Shown: positions 51,174 through 60,488, counted from the stretch's first letter. The stretch: 64,000 bases of DNA from VAZQ01 sp963841705 (GCA_963841705.1 CAWJDY010000069.1:152270-216269); one strand, 5' to 3'. Notes: generated from the letters alone by a model not told the origin. Translations and numbers: made by a program.

Positions 51174-51419
51174 ATGTCTGACCTGTTGATCCGTAATGTT
51201 GACGCTCACCTCAAGCGCAAGCTCCGGGCGAGCGCTCGCATTCATCGGCGCAGCCTCTCGGAAGAGGCCAGAATCCTGCTCAAGAAGGCGCTGCTCGAAC
51301 CACCGGAAAAGCGCAGAATGGGACAAGCGCTGCTGGCGTTGATTCCAGAAGAAGCCAGAGGAGATGACCTCGTATTCGAAATTCCTGGCGATCTGAGCCC
51401 CCCACCTGACTTTGAATGA
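51174..51419 (+). CDS. FitA/VapB-type ribbon-helix-helix antitoxin
   Basis: An 81-residue antitoxin. The N-terminal ribbon-helix-helix DNA-binding region is SDLLIRNVDAHLKRKLRASA with RRSLSEEARILLKKAL. The acidic, Pro-rich tail (DDLVFEIPGDLSPPPDFE) would wrap around the toxin. This layout matches the FitA group. Its stop overlaps the toxin start (ATGA). A GATATC palindrome lies just upstream for autorepression. Confidence 0.8.
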   Translation: MSDLLIRNVDAHLKRKLRASARIHRRSLSEEARILLKKALLEPPEKRRMGQALLALIPEEARGDDLVFEIPGDLSPPPDFE

Positions 51420-51838
51420 TTCTGCTCGACACGAATGTAATTTCGGAGTTGATGAAGCAACAACCTGATCAGGCTGTAATCGCCTGGCTTGACGCGCAGG
51501 TTTGGCATACGTTGTTCTTGTGTACCCCCGTGCTTGCCGAATTGCATTTGGGAGTTGCTCGGTTGGCGAATGGGCGCCGTAAGGAGCTCCTGGCCGCAGC
51601 GCTGGATCAAATCGAAAGTGAGTTGTACGAACGACGAATTCTCGCATTCGATCAGCCCGCCGCGGCGACCTATGGTCGCCTCGCAGCAGAGCGACAACGC
51701 AAGGGAAGGCGAATGGAGCAAATAGATGCGATGATTGCCGCCATTGCCCTAAGCCATCGGGCAAATCTTGCTACCCGTGATAGCGCTGATTTTACTGGTC
51801 TGGGATTAGAGCTGATAAATCCGTTTGATTTTCAGTAG
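51416..51838 (+). CDS. FitB/VapC-type PIN-domain toxin
   Basis: A 140-residue PIN RNase. Acidic active-site residues are visible: D4/N6 in LLDTNVISELMK, Glu in PVLAELHLGV, Asp in EQIDAMIAAIAL, and the last Asp in LATRDSADFTGLG. It would cleave RNA, often tRNA, when released from the antitoxin. It is translationally coupled to the upstream antitoxin gene. The pair is inserted between def and fmt. Confidence 0.85.
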   Translation: MILLDTNVISELMKQQPDQAVIAWLDAQVWHTLFLCTPVLAELHLGVARLANGRRKELLAAALDQIESELYERRILAFDQPAAATYGRLAAERQRKGRRMEQIDAMIAAIALSHRANLATRDSADFTGLGLELINPFDFQ

Positions 51839-51876
51839 TCGAGCGGCGGCAGCTCGTACTGCCGCAGAATTGAAAA

Positions 51877-52812
51877 ATGTCGCTGCGCATCGTTTTCATG
51901 GGCACGCCGGAGTTCGCGGTACCGACACTGATCGAGATCATCGGGCGCGGGTACGACGTCGCTGCCGTCTATACCCGCCCCGCCAAGCCGTCCGGTCGGC
52001 GCGGTCTGGAGCTGATCCCAAGCCCGGTAGAACGGAAAGCCCAGCGCTTCGGACTAAAGGTGCGCACGCCGGCAACCCTGCGAGCTGCACCGGAGGAGGA
52101 CGCCATGCCCGCACTGGGCGCGGATGCCGCTGTCGTCGTGGCATATGGACTCATTCTGCCGCAGCCGGTCCTGGATAGCTTCCCGCTCGGCGCATTCAAT
52201 CTGCATGCCTCATTACTGCCGCGCTGGCGCGGTGCTGCACCGATCCAGCGCGCGATCATGGTCGGCGACCCGGAGACCGGCGTGATGGTCATGAAGATGG
52301 AGGAGGGGCTCGATACCGGGCCGATTGCCATGGCCGAGCGCGTGCCGATCGAGCCCGACGCGACCGCCGGCGATTTGCACGACCGGCTTGCGCGCCTGGG
52401 TGCGGACCTGATGGTACGGGCGCTCGCAGCGCTCGAGCGGGGCTCGCTTACCCTCACGCCGCAGCCGCAAGCAGGGGCTATCTATGCAAACAAGATCGAC
52501 AAGCACGAAACGCGCATCGCCTGGACGCAGCCTTGGCAGGTCGTCCACAACCACATCCGCGGCTTGTCACCCCATCCCGGCGCCTGGTTCGAATGGGAAG
52601 GCGAGGGAGAGCGCCATCGTATCAAGGTGCTCCGCTCAACGCGCGGCGAAGGCTCCGGACCGCCGGGCATGGTGCTCGATGACGACCTTACGGTTGCGTG
52701 CGGGCAGGGTGCGGTGCGCATCCTTGAGCTGCAGCGCGCCGGCCGCCGCACGATGAAAGCGGGCGAGTTCGCGCGCGGCAGCTCAGTGCGCCCCGGAACC
52801 AGGTTCGAATAG
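51877..52812 (+). CDS. fmt: Methionyl-tRNA formyltransferase
   Basis: Formylates initiator Met-tRNA with 10-formyl-THF. The 311-residue enzyme has RIVFMGTPEFAVPTL at the start, the active site FNLHASLLPRWRGAAPIQRA (Asn, His) with GVMVMKMEEGLDTGP (Asp), and a C-terminal tRNA-binding domain beginning at IRGLSPHPGAWFEWEGEG. Followed 7 bases later by truA. Confidence 0.93.
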   Translation: MSLRIVFMGTPEFAVPTLIEIIGRGYDVAAVYTRPAKPSGRRGLELIPSPVERKAQRFGLKVRTPATLRAAPEEDAMPALGADAAVVVAYGLILPQPVLDSFPLGAFNLHASLLPRWRGAAPIQRAIMVGDPETGVMVMKMEEGLDTGPIAMAERVPIEPDATAGDLHDRLARLGADLMVRALAALERGSLTLTPQPQAGAIYANKIDKHETRIAWTQPWQVVHNHIRGLSPHPGAWFEWEGEGERHRIKVLRSTRGEGSGPPGMVLDDDLTVACGQGAVRILELQRAGRRTMKAGEFARGSSVRPGTRFE

Positions 52813-52819
52813 GGCCCCA

Positions 52820-53578
52820 ATGCTGCGCTACAAGCTCACGGTCGAGTACGACGGCACACCCTTCGTGGGCTGGCAAATCCAGGAGAACGGGCCCTCGGTG
52901 CAAGGCGAGCTGGCGCTCGCCGCATCGCGGTTTTCCGGCGAGAAGGTGAGCGTGCACGGGGCGGGCCGCACCGATGCCGGCGTGCATGCGCTGGGGCAGG
53001 TGTGTCACCTGGACATGAAAAGGGATTGGGAAGAGGACACGGTGCGCGATGCCTTGAACGCGCATCTTCGCCCGCATCCCATCGCAGTCATTGCGGTGGA
53101 AAAGGTCGCATCATCGTTTGATGCGCGCTTTTCCGCAGTCAAGCGCCATTACCTCTATCGCATCATCAATCGTCGTGCCGATCTCACGTTCGAGCGGGGG
53201 CGGGCCTGGCGCATCGCCAAGCCGCTCAACAGCGCAGCCATGCACGCGGCGGCGCAGCGTCTCGTTGGGCGGCATGACTTCACGACCTTTCGCAGCGCCG
53301 AATGTCAAGCGAAGTCGCCAGTCAAAACTCTCGACCGTCTCGACGTGCAGCGGCTGAAGGATGACGTCCATATCGCCGCATCGGCGCGCTCTTTCCTGCA
53401 CAGCCAGGTGCGCTCAATGGTCGGCGCGCTGGCGCTTGTCGGGGACGGCAAGTGGAGCGCCGACGATGTGGCCGCCGCTCTCGAACGCCGCGACCGTGCC
53501 GCCTGTGCCCCGGTTGCACCCCCCGACGGGCTTTATCTCGTCAGTGTCGAGTACCCCGAGACAGCGGCCGTACATTAG
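52820..53578 (+). CDS. truA: tRNA pseudouridine(38-40) synthase
   Basis: Isomerises uridines 38-40 in the anticodon stem. The 252-residue protein shows YDGTPFVGWQIQENGPSVQG, the catalytic Asp in GAGRTDAGVHALGQVCHLD (about 58), and FLHSQVRSMVGALALVGDGK. The last four bases overlap the end of a minus-strand metallo-beta-lactamase remnant. Confidence 0.92.
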   Translation: MLRYKLTVEYDGTPFVGWQIQENGPSVQGELALAASRFSGEKVSVHGAGRTDAGVHALGQVCHLDMKRDWEEDTVRDALNAHLRPHPIAVIAVEKVASSFDARFSAVKRHYLYRIINRRADLTFERGRAWRIAKPLNSAAMHAAAQRLVGRHDFTTFRSAECQAKSPVKTLDRLDVQRLKDDVHIAASARSFLHSQVRSMVGALALVGDGKWSADDVAAALERRDRAACAPVAPPDGLYLVSVEYPETAAVH

Positions 53579-53694
53579 ATCGGGGTGCCGGTTCCTAAGA
53601 GAGTAACCTTAATCTCCTGAGCGGCGGCGTTGCTTGCAAGCCCGCACAGCACGAGCATCGACATGGCAATTTGCAGCGTGCGGTAATGCGGCAT
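53575..53694 (-). pseudogene. Truncated exported metallo-beta-lactamase-fold hydrolase
   Basis: A 39-codon frame begins 2 bases after the dapE stop (TAAGGATG). It encodes a complete signal peptide (LQIAMSMLVLCGLASNAAAQ) followed by EIKVTLLGTGTPI, which is the first strand and loop of secreted arylsulfatase/MBL-fold hydrolases (AQEIKVTLLGTGSP in homologs I recall). Then a stop codon ends it, exactly where it meets truA. The His-rich metal site (HxHxDH) is absent, so no hydrolase activity can remain. A secreted 14-residue peptide is conceivable but a deletion remnant is more likely. Confidence 0.6.
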
Positions 53695-53696
53695 CC

Positions 53697-54863
53697 TTAT
53701 CTCCGATTATCAAAATAACGGTCCAGAATCTTGCGATAGACCGCGGTCAGCAGCGCGAGGTCCGTTAGCGGCGTGCATTCGTCCACCTGGTGCATGGTCT
53801 GGCCGACCAAGCCGAATTCAATGACGGGACAGTAGTCCTTGATAAAGCGTGCATCGGAGGTTCCTCCGCTGGTGGAGAGGGTCGGTGCGCGACCGGTTAC
53901 TTCCTTCGCCGCGCTGGTCACGAGATCAAGGAAATCGCCTCCTTCGAGCAGGAAAGAATCGGCGTTCGAGGGTTCCCAATCGATGTGCCAGCGCACGCGC
54001 TCGCCCGCCGCATTGGCTGCGGTTCGCTCGATCAGCGTCTTGAGCGAAATCTGGCTGTGGCAATCATTGAAGCGGATGTTGAAACGTGCGCGCGCCTCGG
54101 CGGGAATGAGATTGACGACCTGGTTTCCGATGTCGATCGAGGTGAACTCCAGGTTCGACGGATCGAAATTTGCGCTGCCATGATCGAGCGGAGTGCTCAT
54201 CAGGGTGCTCATCAACGTGACAAGCCCGCGCACCGGGTTCTCCGCACGTGCCGGATAGGCGACGTGGCCTTGCTTGCCCTTGACGACCAGGACGCCGTTG
54301 AGGGAGCCGCGCCGGCCGATTTTGATCGTGTCGCCGATCCCTCCCACATTGGTGGGTTCTCCAAGGATGCAGTGGTCGAACCGCTCGCCCCGCTCGCTTG
54401 CCCAGGCCAGGAGCTTGACTGTGCCATTCACCGCAACCCCTTCTTCATCTCCGGTGATCAGGAATGAAATCGACCCCTTGGGCTTGCCGCCGCGTGCGAC
54501 GAGGTGATGGATCGTCGCCGCCATTGCACAGGCAATGCCGCCCTTCATGTCAACGGCGCCGCGACCGTAAAGGGTATCGCTGCTGATCTCCCCGGCGAAC
54601 GGCGGGTAGGTCCAGGTCGCCGTTTGGCCGGGAGGCACCACATCGGTGTGGCCGGCAAAGACGAGATGCGGCCTTGCGTTTCCGATGCGGGCATAGAGGT
54701 TTTCGACCGGAAGCGTTCCGGGCTCGGCGAAGATGGTGCGATGAACCTCGAACCCGGCGCTCTTGAGGACCGATTCGATCAGGGCAAGCGCACCCCCCTC
54801 CGCAGGAGTTACTGACGGGCAGCGGATGAGATCGCGGGCAAGGGTGACGGGATCTGCGGCCAT
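53697..54863 (-). CDS. dapE: Succinyl-diaminopimelate desuccinylase
   Basis: A dinuclear zinc peptidase of lysine and cell-wall synthesis. The 388-residue protein has the ligands in VFAGHTDVVPPG (His, about 75), YGRGAVDMKGGIAC (bridging Asp), ITGDEEGVAVNG (catalytic Glu and ligand), ILGEPTNVGG and the terminal GQTMHQVDECTPL (His). ATG 54863 gives standard length. It lies 8 bases after dapD. Confidence 0.93.
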   Translation of the reverse strand: MAADPVTLARDLIRCPSVTPAEGGALALIESVLKSAGFEVHRTIFAEPGTLPVENLYARIGNARPHLVFAGHTDVVPPGQTATWTYPPFAGEISSDTLYGRGAVDMKGGIACAMAATIHHLVARGGKPKGSISFLITGDEEGVAVNGTVKLLAWASERGERFDHCILGEPTNVGGIGDTIKIGRRGSLNGVLVVKGKQGHVAYPARAENPVRGLVTLMSTLMSTPLDHGSANFDPSNLEFTSIDIGNQVVNLIPAEARARFNIRFNDCHSQISLKTLIERTAANAAGERVRWHIDWEPSNADSFLLEGGDFLDLVTSAAKEVTGRAPTLSTSGGTSDARFIKDYCPVIEFGLVGQTMHQVDECTPLTDLALLTAVYRKILDRYFDNRR

Positions 54864-54871
54864 ATGCGGTC

Positions 54872-55717
54872 TCAATCCCGCAACAACTCGTTGATCGAGG
54901 TTTTGGCCCGGGTGCCTTCGTCCACCCGCTTGACGATCACAGCACAATAGAGGCTGGGGCTCACAGCACCGTTCCGGGTCGGCTTGCCCGGCAGCGAGCC
55001 GGGAACGACGACTGAATAAGGCGGCACTTCGCCCTGGAAGATCGCGCCGGTTTCCCGCTCGACGATGCGCGTGGAAGCGCCGATGAATACGCCCATGGAA
55101 AGTACCGAGCCTTGACGCACAATCACGCCCTCGGCCACTTCCGAGCGCGCACCAATGAAGCAATTATCCTCGACGATGACCGGCCCCGCCTGCAACGGCT
55201 CGAGCACGCCGCCGATGCCGGCACCTCCTGAGATGTGGCAATTCTTTCCGATCTGCGCACAGGAGCCGACCGTCGCCCAGGTATCGATCATGGTGCCGGA
55301 ATCCACGTAAGCGCCGAGATTGACGAAGCTCGGCATCAGTACCACGCCAGGCGCGATATAGGCCGAGCGGCGCACCACGCAATTTGGCACGGCGCGGAAA
55401 CCGGCTGCCCGAAACCGTTCCTCTCCCCAGCCTGCGAATTTGGAATCAACCTTATCCCACCACACCGCGTCGCCTGGGCCGCCCGCGATCACCCCCATCT
55501 CGCGCAACCGGAATGAAAGCAACACTGCCTTCTTGAGCCACTGGTTCACCTCCCAGTGGCCGTTTGGCCCGCGTTCTGCAACTCGCGCCTCGCCTCGGTC
55601 CAGCAGATCCAGCGCCGTATCCACCGCCCTGCGTATCGCGCCCGTAGTTGTGGGCCCGAGGGAGTCGCGATGATCGAAGGCGTCCTCAATGATTGTTGCA
55701 AGCTGCGCATGTGACAT
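54872..55717 (-). CDS. dapD: Tetrahydrodipicolinate N-succinyltransferase
   Basis: The 281-residue trimeric hexapeptide-repeat acyltransferase that precedes DapE in the succinylase branch. Typical segments are VVRRSAYIAPGVVLMPSFVN, AYVDSGTMIDTWATVGSCAQ, HISGGAGIGGVLEPLQAGPV and the C-terminal GSLPGKPTRNGAVSPSLYCA. ATG 55717 was selected by homology. It forms a tight dapD-dapE unit, preceded 8 bases upstream by a HAD phosphatase. Confidence 0.93.
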   Translation of the reverse strand: MSHAQLATIIEDAFDHRDSLGPTTTGAIRRAVDTALDLLDRGEARVAERGPNGHWEVNQWLKKAVLLSFRLREMGVIAGGPGDAVWWDKVDSKFAGWGEERFRAAGFRAVPNCVVRRSAYIAPGVVLMPSFVNLGAYVDSGTMIDTWATVGSCAQIGKNCHISGGAGIGGVLEPLQAGPVIVEDNCFIGARSEVAEGVIVRQGSVLSMGVFIGASTRIVERETGAIFQGEVPPYSVVVPGSLPGKPTRNGAVSPSLYCAVIVKRVDEGTRAKTSINELLRD

Positions 55718-55725
55718 CGGCCCAC

Positions 55726-56433
55726 CTATCTCCGGGTGATGGCTGTTAAAAATGCTGTGAGATCGTCCGTGACGTGATCGACATGAGGCGCGTCGCGTCC
55801 TTCGAGCTCCCAATCCTCGCGGAAGACTTCGCGGGAATGCTCTGGCACGACCAGGACGGTGGTCATGCCGAGCGCGTGCGGAACCGCAAGGTTGCGCGCG
55901 AGATCCTCGAACATCGCGGCGCTCGCAGGGTCGATCTTCAGAGATTGGATGAATCGATCATAGGTTTGCGGCGATGGCTTCGGCTCGAGCTCGGCTGCGA
56001 CGATATCGAACACATCCTGGAAGTGTCGCTCGATCTGGAGCCGCTCGAGTACCGCTGCAGCGTGGCGGCGCGTGCCGTTGGTCAAGATGACCTTGCGACC
56101 CGGAAGCTTCTCGATGGCGTCACCCAAGGCCGGATTCGGCTCGAGCGGTGAGTGATCGATCCGGTGAACGAAATCGAGGAAATCGTCAGGCTTCATTCCA
56201 TGCTCGGTCATCAGACCACGCATGGAAGTGCCGTAGCGTTTGTAGTAGTCCTTCTGCAGCCGGAAGGCTTGTTCGTGGGTGAGTTTCAGGAAATCCGCGA
56301 TATATTCGCGGATTCGTTCGTCCACCTGCTGCCAGAGATTGACGCTGTGCGAGTAAAGCGTGTTGTCGAGATCAAAGATCCAGGTCTCGACGTGCCCGAA
56401 GGCGCGGGGGTGGCGGTCGCATGGAGCATTCAT
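55726..56433 (-). CDS. HAD-family pyrimidine 5'-nucleotidase
   Basis: A 235-residue haloacid dehalogenase-type phosphatase of the pyrimidine 5'-nucleotidase (SDT1/YjjG-like) group. Motif I is WIFDLDNTLYSHSVNLW (nucleophile Asp about 20), with GTSMRGLMTEHGM in the cap, motif II VILTNGTRRHA, and KPSPQTYDRF with MFEDLARNL as motifs III/IV. It commonly precedes dapD in Rhizobiales. Its start overlaps the transporter stop by 4 bases. Confidence 0.85.
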   Translation of the reverse strand: MNAPCDRHPRAFGHVETWIFDLDNTLYSHSVNLWQQVDERIREYIADFLKLTHEQAFRLQKDYYKRYGTSMRGLMTEHGMKPDDFLDFVHRIDHSPLEPNPALGDAIEKLPGRKVILTNGTRRHAAAVLERLQIERHFQDVFDIVAAELEPKPSPQTYDRFIQSLKIDPASAAMFEDLARNLAVPHALGMTTVLVVPEHSREVFREDWELEGRDAPHVDHVTDDLTAFLTAITRR

Positions 56434-57830
56434 GCCGCTACGGTTTGATCCTCTACGATCCCGCGCAGCGGCCGATCGAACAGCAGAATGAGGGCGCCGG
56501 CGAGTGCGGCGATGCCGGCAATCATCAGGAAGAACATGAGCTTGTCCATTCCGCTCCAGAAGCTTCCGAGCCAGCCGGCGATGAAATTGCCGGCAAAGCT
56601 GGTTGCAAGCCACAATCCCATCAGCATTGAAACCATGTGCGCGGGAGCAAGCTTGGAGACGAGCGATAGTCCGACTGGGGAGATGTAGAGCTCGCCCAGA
56701 GTGATGACCACGAAATAGGCCAGCAGCCACAACCAGCTCGCTTCGTCGCCGCCGGCGCTCCACGCGGCACCGGCCATGATCAAGTTGGCAACCGCCACCC
56801 CGAGGCATCCGAGCGACATTTTGGTAATGGTTCCCGGCTCGGTGCCTCGCTTCGCCTGCCGCGCCCAAAGACTGACTATGAAGGGCGTGAAGGCAAAGAT
56901 CAAAAAAGGATTGAAAGCCTGAAACCAGGTTACCGGGATCTCCCCGTGCCAGAAGAGGAGATCGATATAGCGATCGGTGTGATCATCGGCCCACAGCACG
57001 AGGGTGTTGCCTTGCTGCTCATAGGTCGCCCAGAACAGGGTGGTTGGCGCAAACAGCAGGAGGAGCGCGATAATCCTGAGCCGCTCTCGGCGATCCAGAG
57101 GGTTGGCAGCATTGTCCGTGCGCTTGCTCCGGTGGAGCTCGTCGGGCGGCAGTATCCGCAGAGCGCGGATGTAAATAAGAAGCGCGATTGTCATTCCGAT
57201 CCCGGCAGCCGCAAACCCGTAGTGCCAGCCCAACTCTTCGCCTAACGAGCCGCAGATCAGGGGCGCCAGGAATGCGCCGACATTGATGCCGACGTAGAAG
57301 ATCGAGTAGGCGCGGTCGCGCCGTGGATCGCCAGGCGCGTAGAGCCCGCCCACCTGCGCGGACATGTTCGGCTTGAACGCGCCGTTGCCAAGGATGAGCA
57401 GAGTGAGCGCGATCAGAAAGAGTGGCTCGAATGCCATGAGAAAATGGCCGATCGCCATCAGCGTCGCCCCCAGAAGGATGGTGCGATGCTGGCCGAGGAT
57501 CCGGTCGGCTAGGAGGCCGCCGAAAAACGGCGTCAGGTAAACGAGCCCGGTGTAGAGGCCATAAATGTGCGAGGAGAGGGACTGTGGGCCGAGAGGGCCG
57601 ATGAGCGTTTCAAGCCCGTGTTTGAGCGCCGCCAGTCCGATGACGTTCTCGGCATGGCCCGGCAGCAGCAGGGTTCTCACCATGTAGAGAACCAGAAGGG
57701 CGCGCATGCCGTAATAGGAGAAGCGCTCCCACATCTCGGTCGCAAACAGAAAAGTCAGCCCGCGAGGATGCCCGAAGAGATCCGGCGGGCGGACCGCAAT
57801 GCCCTCATGCGCCTGAACGGAGCTCACCAT
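56430..57830 (-). CDS. POT-family proton-dependent peptide transporter
   Basis: A 466-residue MFS-type di/tripeptide importer. The E-x-x-E-R-F signature is TEMWERFSYYGMRALL in helix 1, the second signature is GGLLADRILGQHRTIL, and the PTR2 motif YSIFYVGINVGAFLAPLICG is in helix 5. Fourteen helices are likely. ATG 57830 is chosen from the homology start; a longer frame reads through from 57902. First gene of an operon running to dapE. Confidence 0.85.
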   Translation of the reverse strand: MVSSVQAHEGIAVRPPDLFGHPRGLTFLFATEMWERFSYYGMRALLVLYMVRTLLLPGHAENVIGLAALKHGLETLIGPLGPQSLSSHIYGLYTGLVYLTPFFGGLLADRILGQHRTILLGATLMAIGHFLMAFEPLFLIALTLLILGNGAFKPNMSAQVGGLYAPGDPRRDRAYSIFYVGINVGAFLAPLICGSLGEELGWHYGFAAAGIGMTIALLIYIRALRILPPDELHRSKRTDNAANPLDRRERLRIIALLLLFAPTTLFWATYEQQGNTLVLWADDHTDRYIDLLFWHGEIPVTWFQAFNPFLIFAFTPFIVSLWARQAKRGTEPGTITKMSLGCLGVAVANLIMAGAAWSAGGDEASWLWLLAYFVVITLGELYISPVGLSLVSKLAPAHMVSMLMGLWLATSFAGNFIAGWLGSFWSGMDKLMFFLMIAGIAALAGALILLFDRPLRGIVEDQTVAA

Positions 57831-58261
57831 GCGATATGCTCGGATTGAGTGATTGGACGTGCCATGGCGGCACGGTGTGATCACCCCGCCCGACCTGCTC
57901 AAGGTCCTTGCTTAACCATTAAACTGCGGCATTGCGCAACAGCCTTCCCGGTCGCAGAGGTCGCGCGCTGCGCGCCATCTCTCGCGGTGGAAATCGCCCA
58001 CGCGGAGTTCCAGAAGCAAGTTCTGTAAGGCTTGCATATGCCCTCGACGCTACCTTGGAGCGATGGCGGCGAACCTGAAGTTCGAGGATTAGCCCCGAAT
58101 CCGGTGGACCACTCGGCTTAACCCGTTGCCAATCCCGGAGTGATTGCGGTAGCGCGAAGCCGCTCGGGCGAGCACGTGGCCAAAGAGCAGGATGCAGAGT
58201 GCAAGTCCTGCCGCGCCGGCCTATGATGCGCCTCTGATTTGTGCCGCCCGAGCGCATCCGT
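57831..58261. other. Gene-free region between the peptide transporter and parE
   Basis: No gene is seen. It holds the upstream region of the minus-strand POT transporter, a CGTGCC-ATG-GGCACG-like palindrome near 57858, and a TTAACCAT word near 57913 that matches a CtrA half-site. There is no terminator with a clear T-run after parE. Confidence 0.4.
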
Positions 58262-60346
58262 TCACACGTCTACCATCTCCTCGTCCGCGAATTCCGCACG
58301 CTCCTGAATAAAGGCGAAGCGCGCTTCGGGCTTGTTGCCCATGAGCCGCTCGACGGAGCTGTCGGTCTTCTTGCGGTCATCCTCCAGCACCACCACCCGC
58401 AGCAGGGTGCGTTTTCTTGGATCCATGGTGGTCTCCTTGAGTTGGGTGGAGAGCATCTCACCCAGTCCCTTGAAGCGACTTATCTCGACCTTGGCATTGG
58501 AATGGAACTCCTTCTTGATGAGCTCCTGCCTGTGCTTCTCGTCGCGCGCATAGAAAACCTTGCCGCCGTGGCTGAGCCGGTAGAGAGGCGGCACCGCGAG
58601 ATAAAGGTGACCATTGTCGATCATCTTGGGCATTTGGCGGTAGAAGAACGTGATCAACAGCGACGCGATATGGGCGCCGTCCACGTCGGCATCGGTCATG
58701 ATGATGACTTTCTCGTACCGCAAGTCCTGCTCGCGGTAATGCACGCCCGTGCCGGACCCGAGCGCCTGTACCAGATCCGATAGCTGCTGGTTCTGGGCGA
58801 GCTTGTCCTTTCCAGCGGAGGCGACGTTGAGGATCTTGCCGCGCAACGGCAGCACCGCCTGAGAGGCGCGGTCGCGAGCCTGTTTCGCAGAGCCGCCAGC
58901 CGAATCCCCCTCGACGATGAAGATCTCCGAGCCCTGCGCAGCTGTGTTGGTGCAGTCCGCGAGCTTGCCGGGAAGACGCAGCTTGCGCACCGCAGTCTTG
59001 CGGGCAATCTCCTTCTCTTGCCTGCGGCGAATCCGCTCCTCGGCACGCTCGATCACGAAGTCGAGCAGCTTGTTCGCCTGAATGGGGTTGCCCGCGAGCC
59101 AGTGGTCGAAGGGATCCTTGATGGCGTTTTCCACGATGCGGCTTGCTTCCGCAGTCGCGAGGCGGTCTTTTGTTTGGCCCTGGAATTCCGGTTCCCGGAT
59201 GAAGACGGAGACCATGCAGGCAGCGCCGTTCGTGACATCATCCCCGGTCACGGCCGCCGCACGTTTGCCTTGTCCCATCCGCTCGGCGTGATCCTTGATG
59301 CCTTTGAGCAGCGCGCTTCGGAACCCGGACTCGTGCGTGCCTCCGTCCGAGGTCGGTATCGTGTTGCAGTACGACGAGAGGAAACCGTCACGATCCGCCG
59401 TCCAGGCCACCGCCCACTGCGCTCCGCCGTGCGCCCCGATCTTGCCGGAGGTGCCGGTAAAAATATCGGGGTGGACCAGAGCTGCTCCCGCTATTGTCGC
59501 GGACAGATAATCCTGCAGCCCGTCGGCGAAGTGAAACGTGGCCTCCTCGGGCACGTCGGATATACCGTGCAGCAGCTCTTTTGCGCAGGACCATCGGATC
59601 TCGACCCCGCCGAACAGATAGGCTTTTGATCGCGTCATCTTGAACACGCGATCGGGCCTGAAATGCGCGCTGGCTCCGAAGATCTCGGGATCCGGACGGA
59701 AGCGAACCTTGGTGCCTCGCCGGTTCGGAGCACGGCCGAGCTTTTCCAGCTTGCCCTTCGGCTTGCCGCGCTCAAACACCATGCGATGGAGCGTCTGCTC
59801 GCGAGCGACCTCGACTTCCATGCGCTCCGAGAGCGCATTGGCAACCGAAACACCGACGCCGTGCAGGCCGCCCGAGGTCTCATAGACCTTGGAGTCGAAC
59901 TTTCCGCCGGCGTGCAAGGTGCACATGATCACCTCGAGCGCCGATTTCTTTGGAAACTTGGGGTGAGGGTCAACCGGAATGCCGCGTCCGTTATCCGTCA
60001 CGGTCACGAAGCCGTCCGGCTCCATTGCGACGTCGATGAACGAGGCGTGACCCGCAAGCGCCTCATCCATGGCGTTGTCGATTACCTCTGCGAAGAGATG
60101 ATGCAGCGCCTTCTCATCGGTGCCCCCGATGTACATTCCAGGACGCCGGCGCACCGGCTCGAGACCTTCGAGCACCTCGATGTCGCGCGCGGTGTAATTG
60201 GATTGCGTGCCCGCGGCAGATCTTGCCGCCCGCGTCGCCTTGCCGGTCAATCGGCGAGACGTCGTTGCGGGAAGGTCCGAAAACAGATCTCTGCCCGCCT
60301 GCCCGGCGGCTGCTGCTCTGGCGACTGCTCTAGCGCTTTTGGCCAT
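58262..60346 (-). CDS. parE: DNA topoisomerase IV subunit B
   Basis: The 694-residue ATPase subunit of topoisomerase IV, which decatenates daughter chromosomes. GHKL ATPase motifs are FAEVIDNAMDEALAG, TVTDNGRGIPVDPHPK and ETSGGLHGVGVSVANALSE; the Toprim motifs are FIVEGDSAGGSAKQARD and IIMTDADVDGAHIASLLI. The spacing in RRRPGMYIGGTDEKALHHL and the absence of the GyrB insert favour ParE. The N-terminal 45 residues are basic and Ala-rich. Confidence 0.88.
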   Translation of the reverse strand: MAKSARAVARAAAAGQAGRDLFSDLPATTSRRLTGKATRAARSAAGTQSNYTARDIEVLEGLEPVRRRPGMYIGGTDEKALHHLFAEVIDNAMDEALAGHASFIDVAMEPDGFVTVTDNGRGIPVDPHPKFPKKSALEVIMCTLHAGGKFDSKVYETSGGLHGVGVSVANALSERMEVEVAREQTLHRMVFERGKPKGKLEKLGRAPNRRGTKVRFRPDPEIFGASAHFRPDRVFKMTRSKAYLFGGVEIRWSCAKELLHGISDVPEEATFHFADGLQDYLSATIAGAALVHPDIFTGTSGKIGAHGGAQWAVAWTADRDGFLSSYCNTIPTSDGGTHESGFRSALLKGIKDHAERMGQGKRAAAVTGDDVTNGAACMVSVFIREPEFQGQTKDRLATAEASRIVENAIKDPFDHWLAGNPIQANKLLDFVIERAEERIRRRQEKEIARKTAVRKLRLPGKLADCTNTAAQGSEIFIVEGDSAGGSAKQARDRASQAVLPLRGKILNVASAGKDKLAQNQQLSDLVQALGSGTGVHYREQDLRYEKVIIMTDADVDGAHIASLLITFFYRQMPKMIDNGHLYLAVPPLYRLSHGGKVFYARDEKHRQELIKKEFHSNAKVEISRFKGLGEMLSTQLKETTMDPRKRTLLRVVVLEDDRKKTDSSVERLMGNKPEARFAFIQERAEFADEEMVDV

Positions 60347-60460
60347 CAGATCGTTGAGGTCGGAATGGTGAGCCCCGAATCACCGGCTGGACTATGCCAC
60401 GGGAGCGGGGCGCATCATAATGGGGACTTTGCTGAAAGCTGGGCCGACCACCCCGATTGC

Positions 60461-60488
60461 AAAAGGCCCGGGCGGGAGCCCGGGCCTT
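60461..60488 (-). terminator. groESL terminator
   Basis: On the minus strand AAGGCCCGGGC-TCCC-GCCCGGGCCTT forms a perfect 11-bp stem followed by TT, 26 bases beyond the groEL stop. A strong intrinsic terminator for the groES-groEL transcript. Confidence 0.85.

Noticed and set aside
52795..52812. GGTTCGAAT word suggesting a tRNA T-arm.
   Set aside because: It encodes the last residues of fmt, and no acceptor or anticodon stem is nearby.
58241..58783. A 180-codon plus-strand frame over the 3' end of parE.
   Set aside because: Antisense shadow of parE; no ribosome site and no family resemblance.
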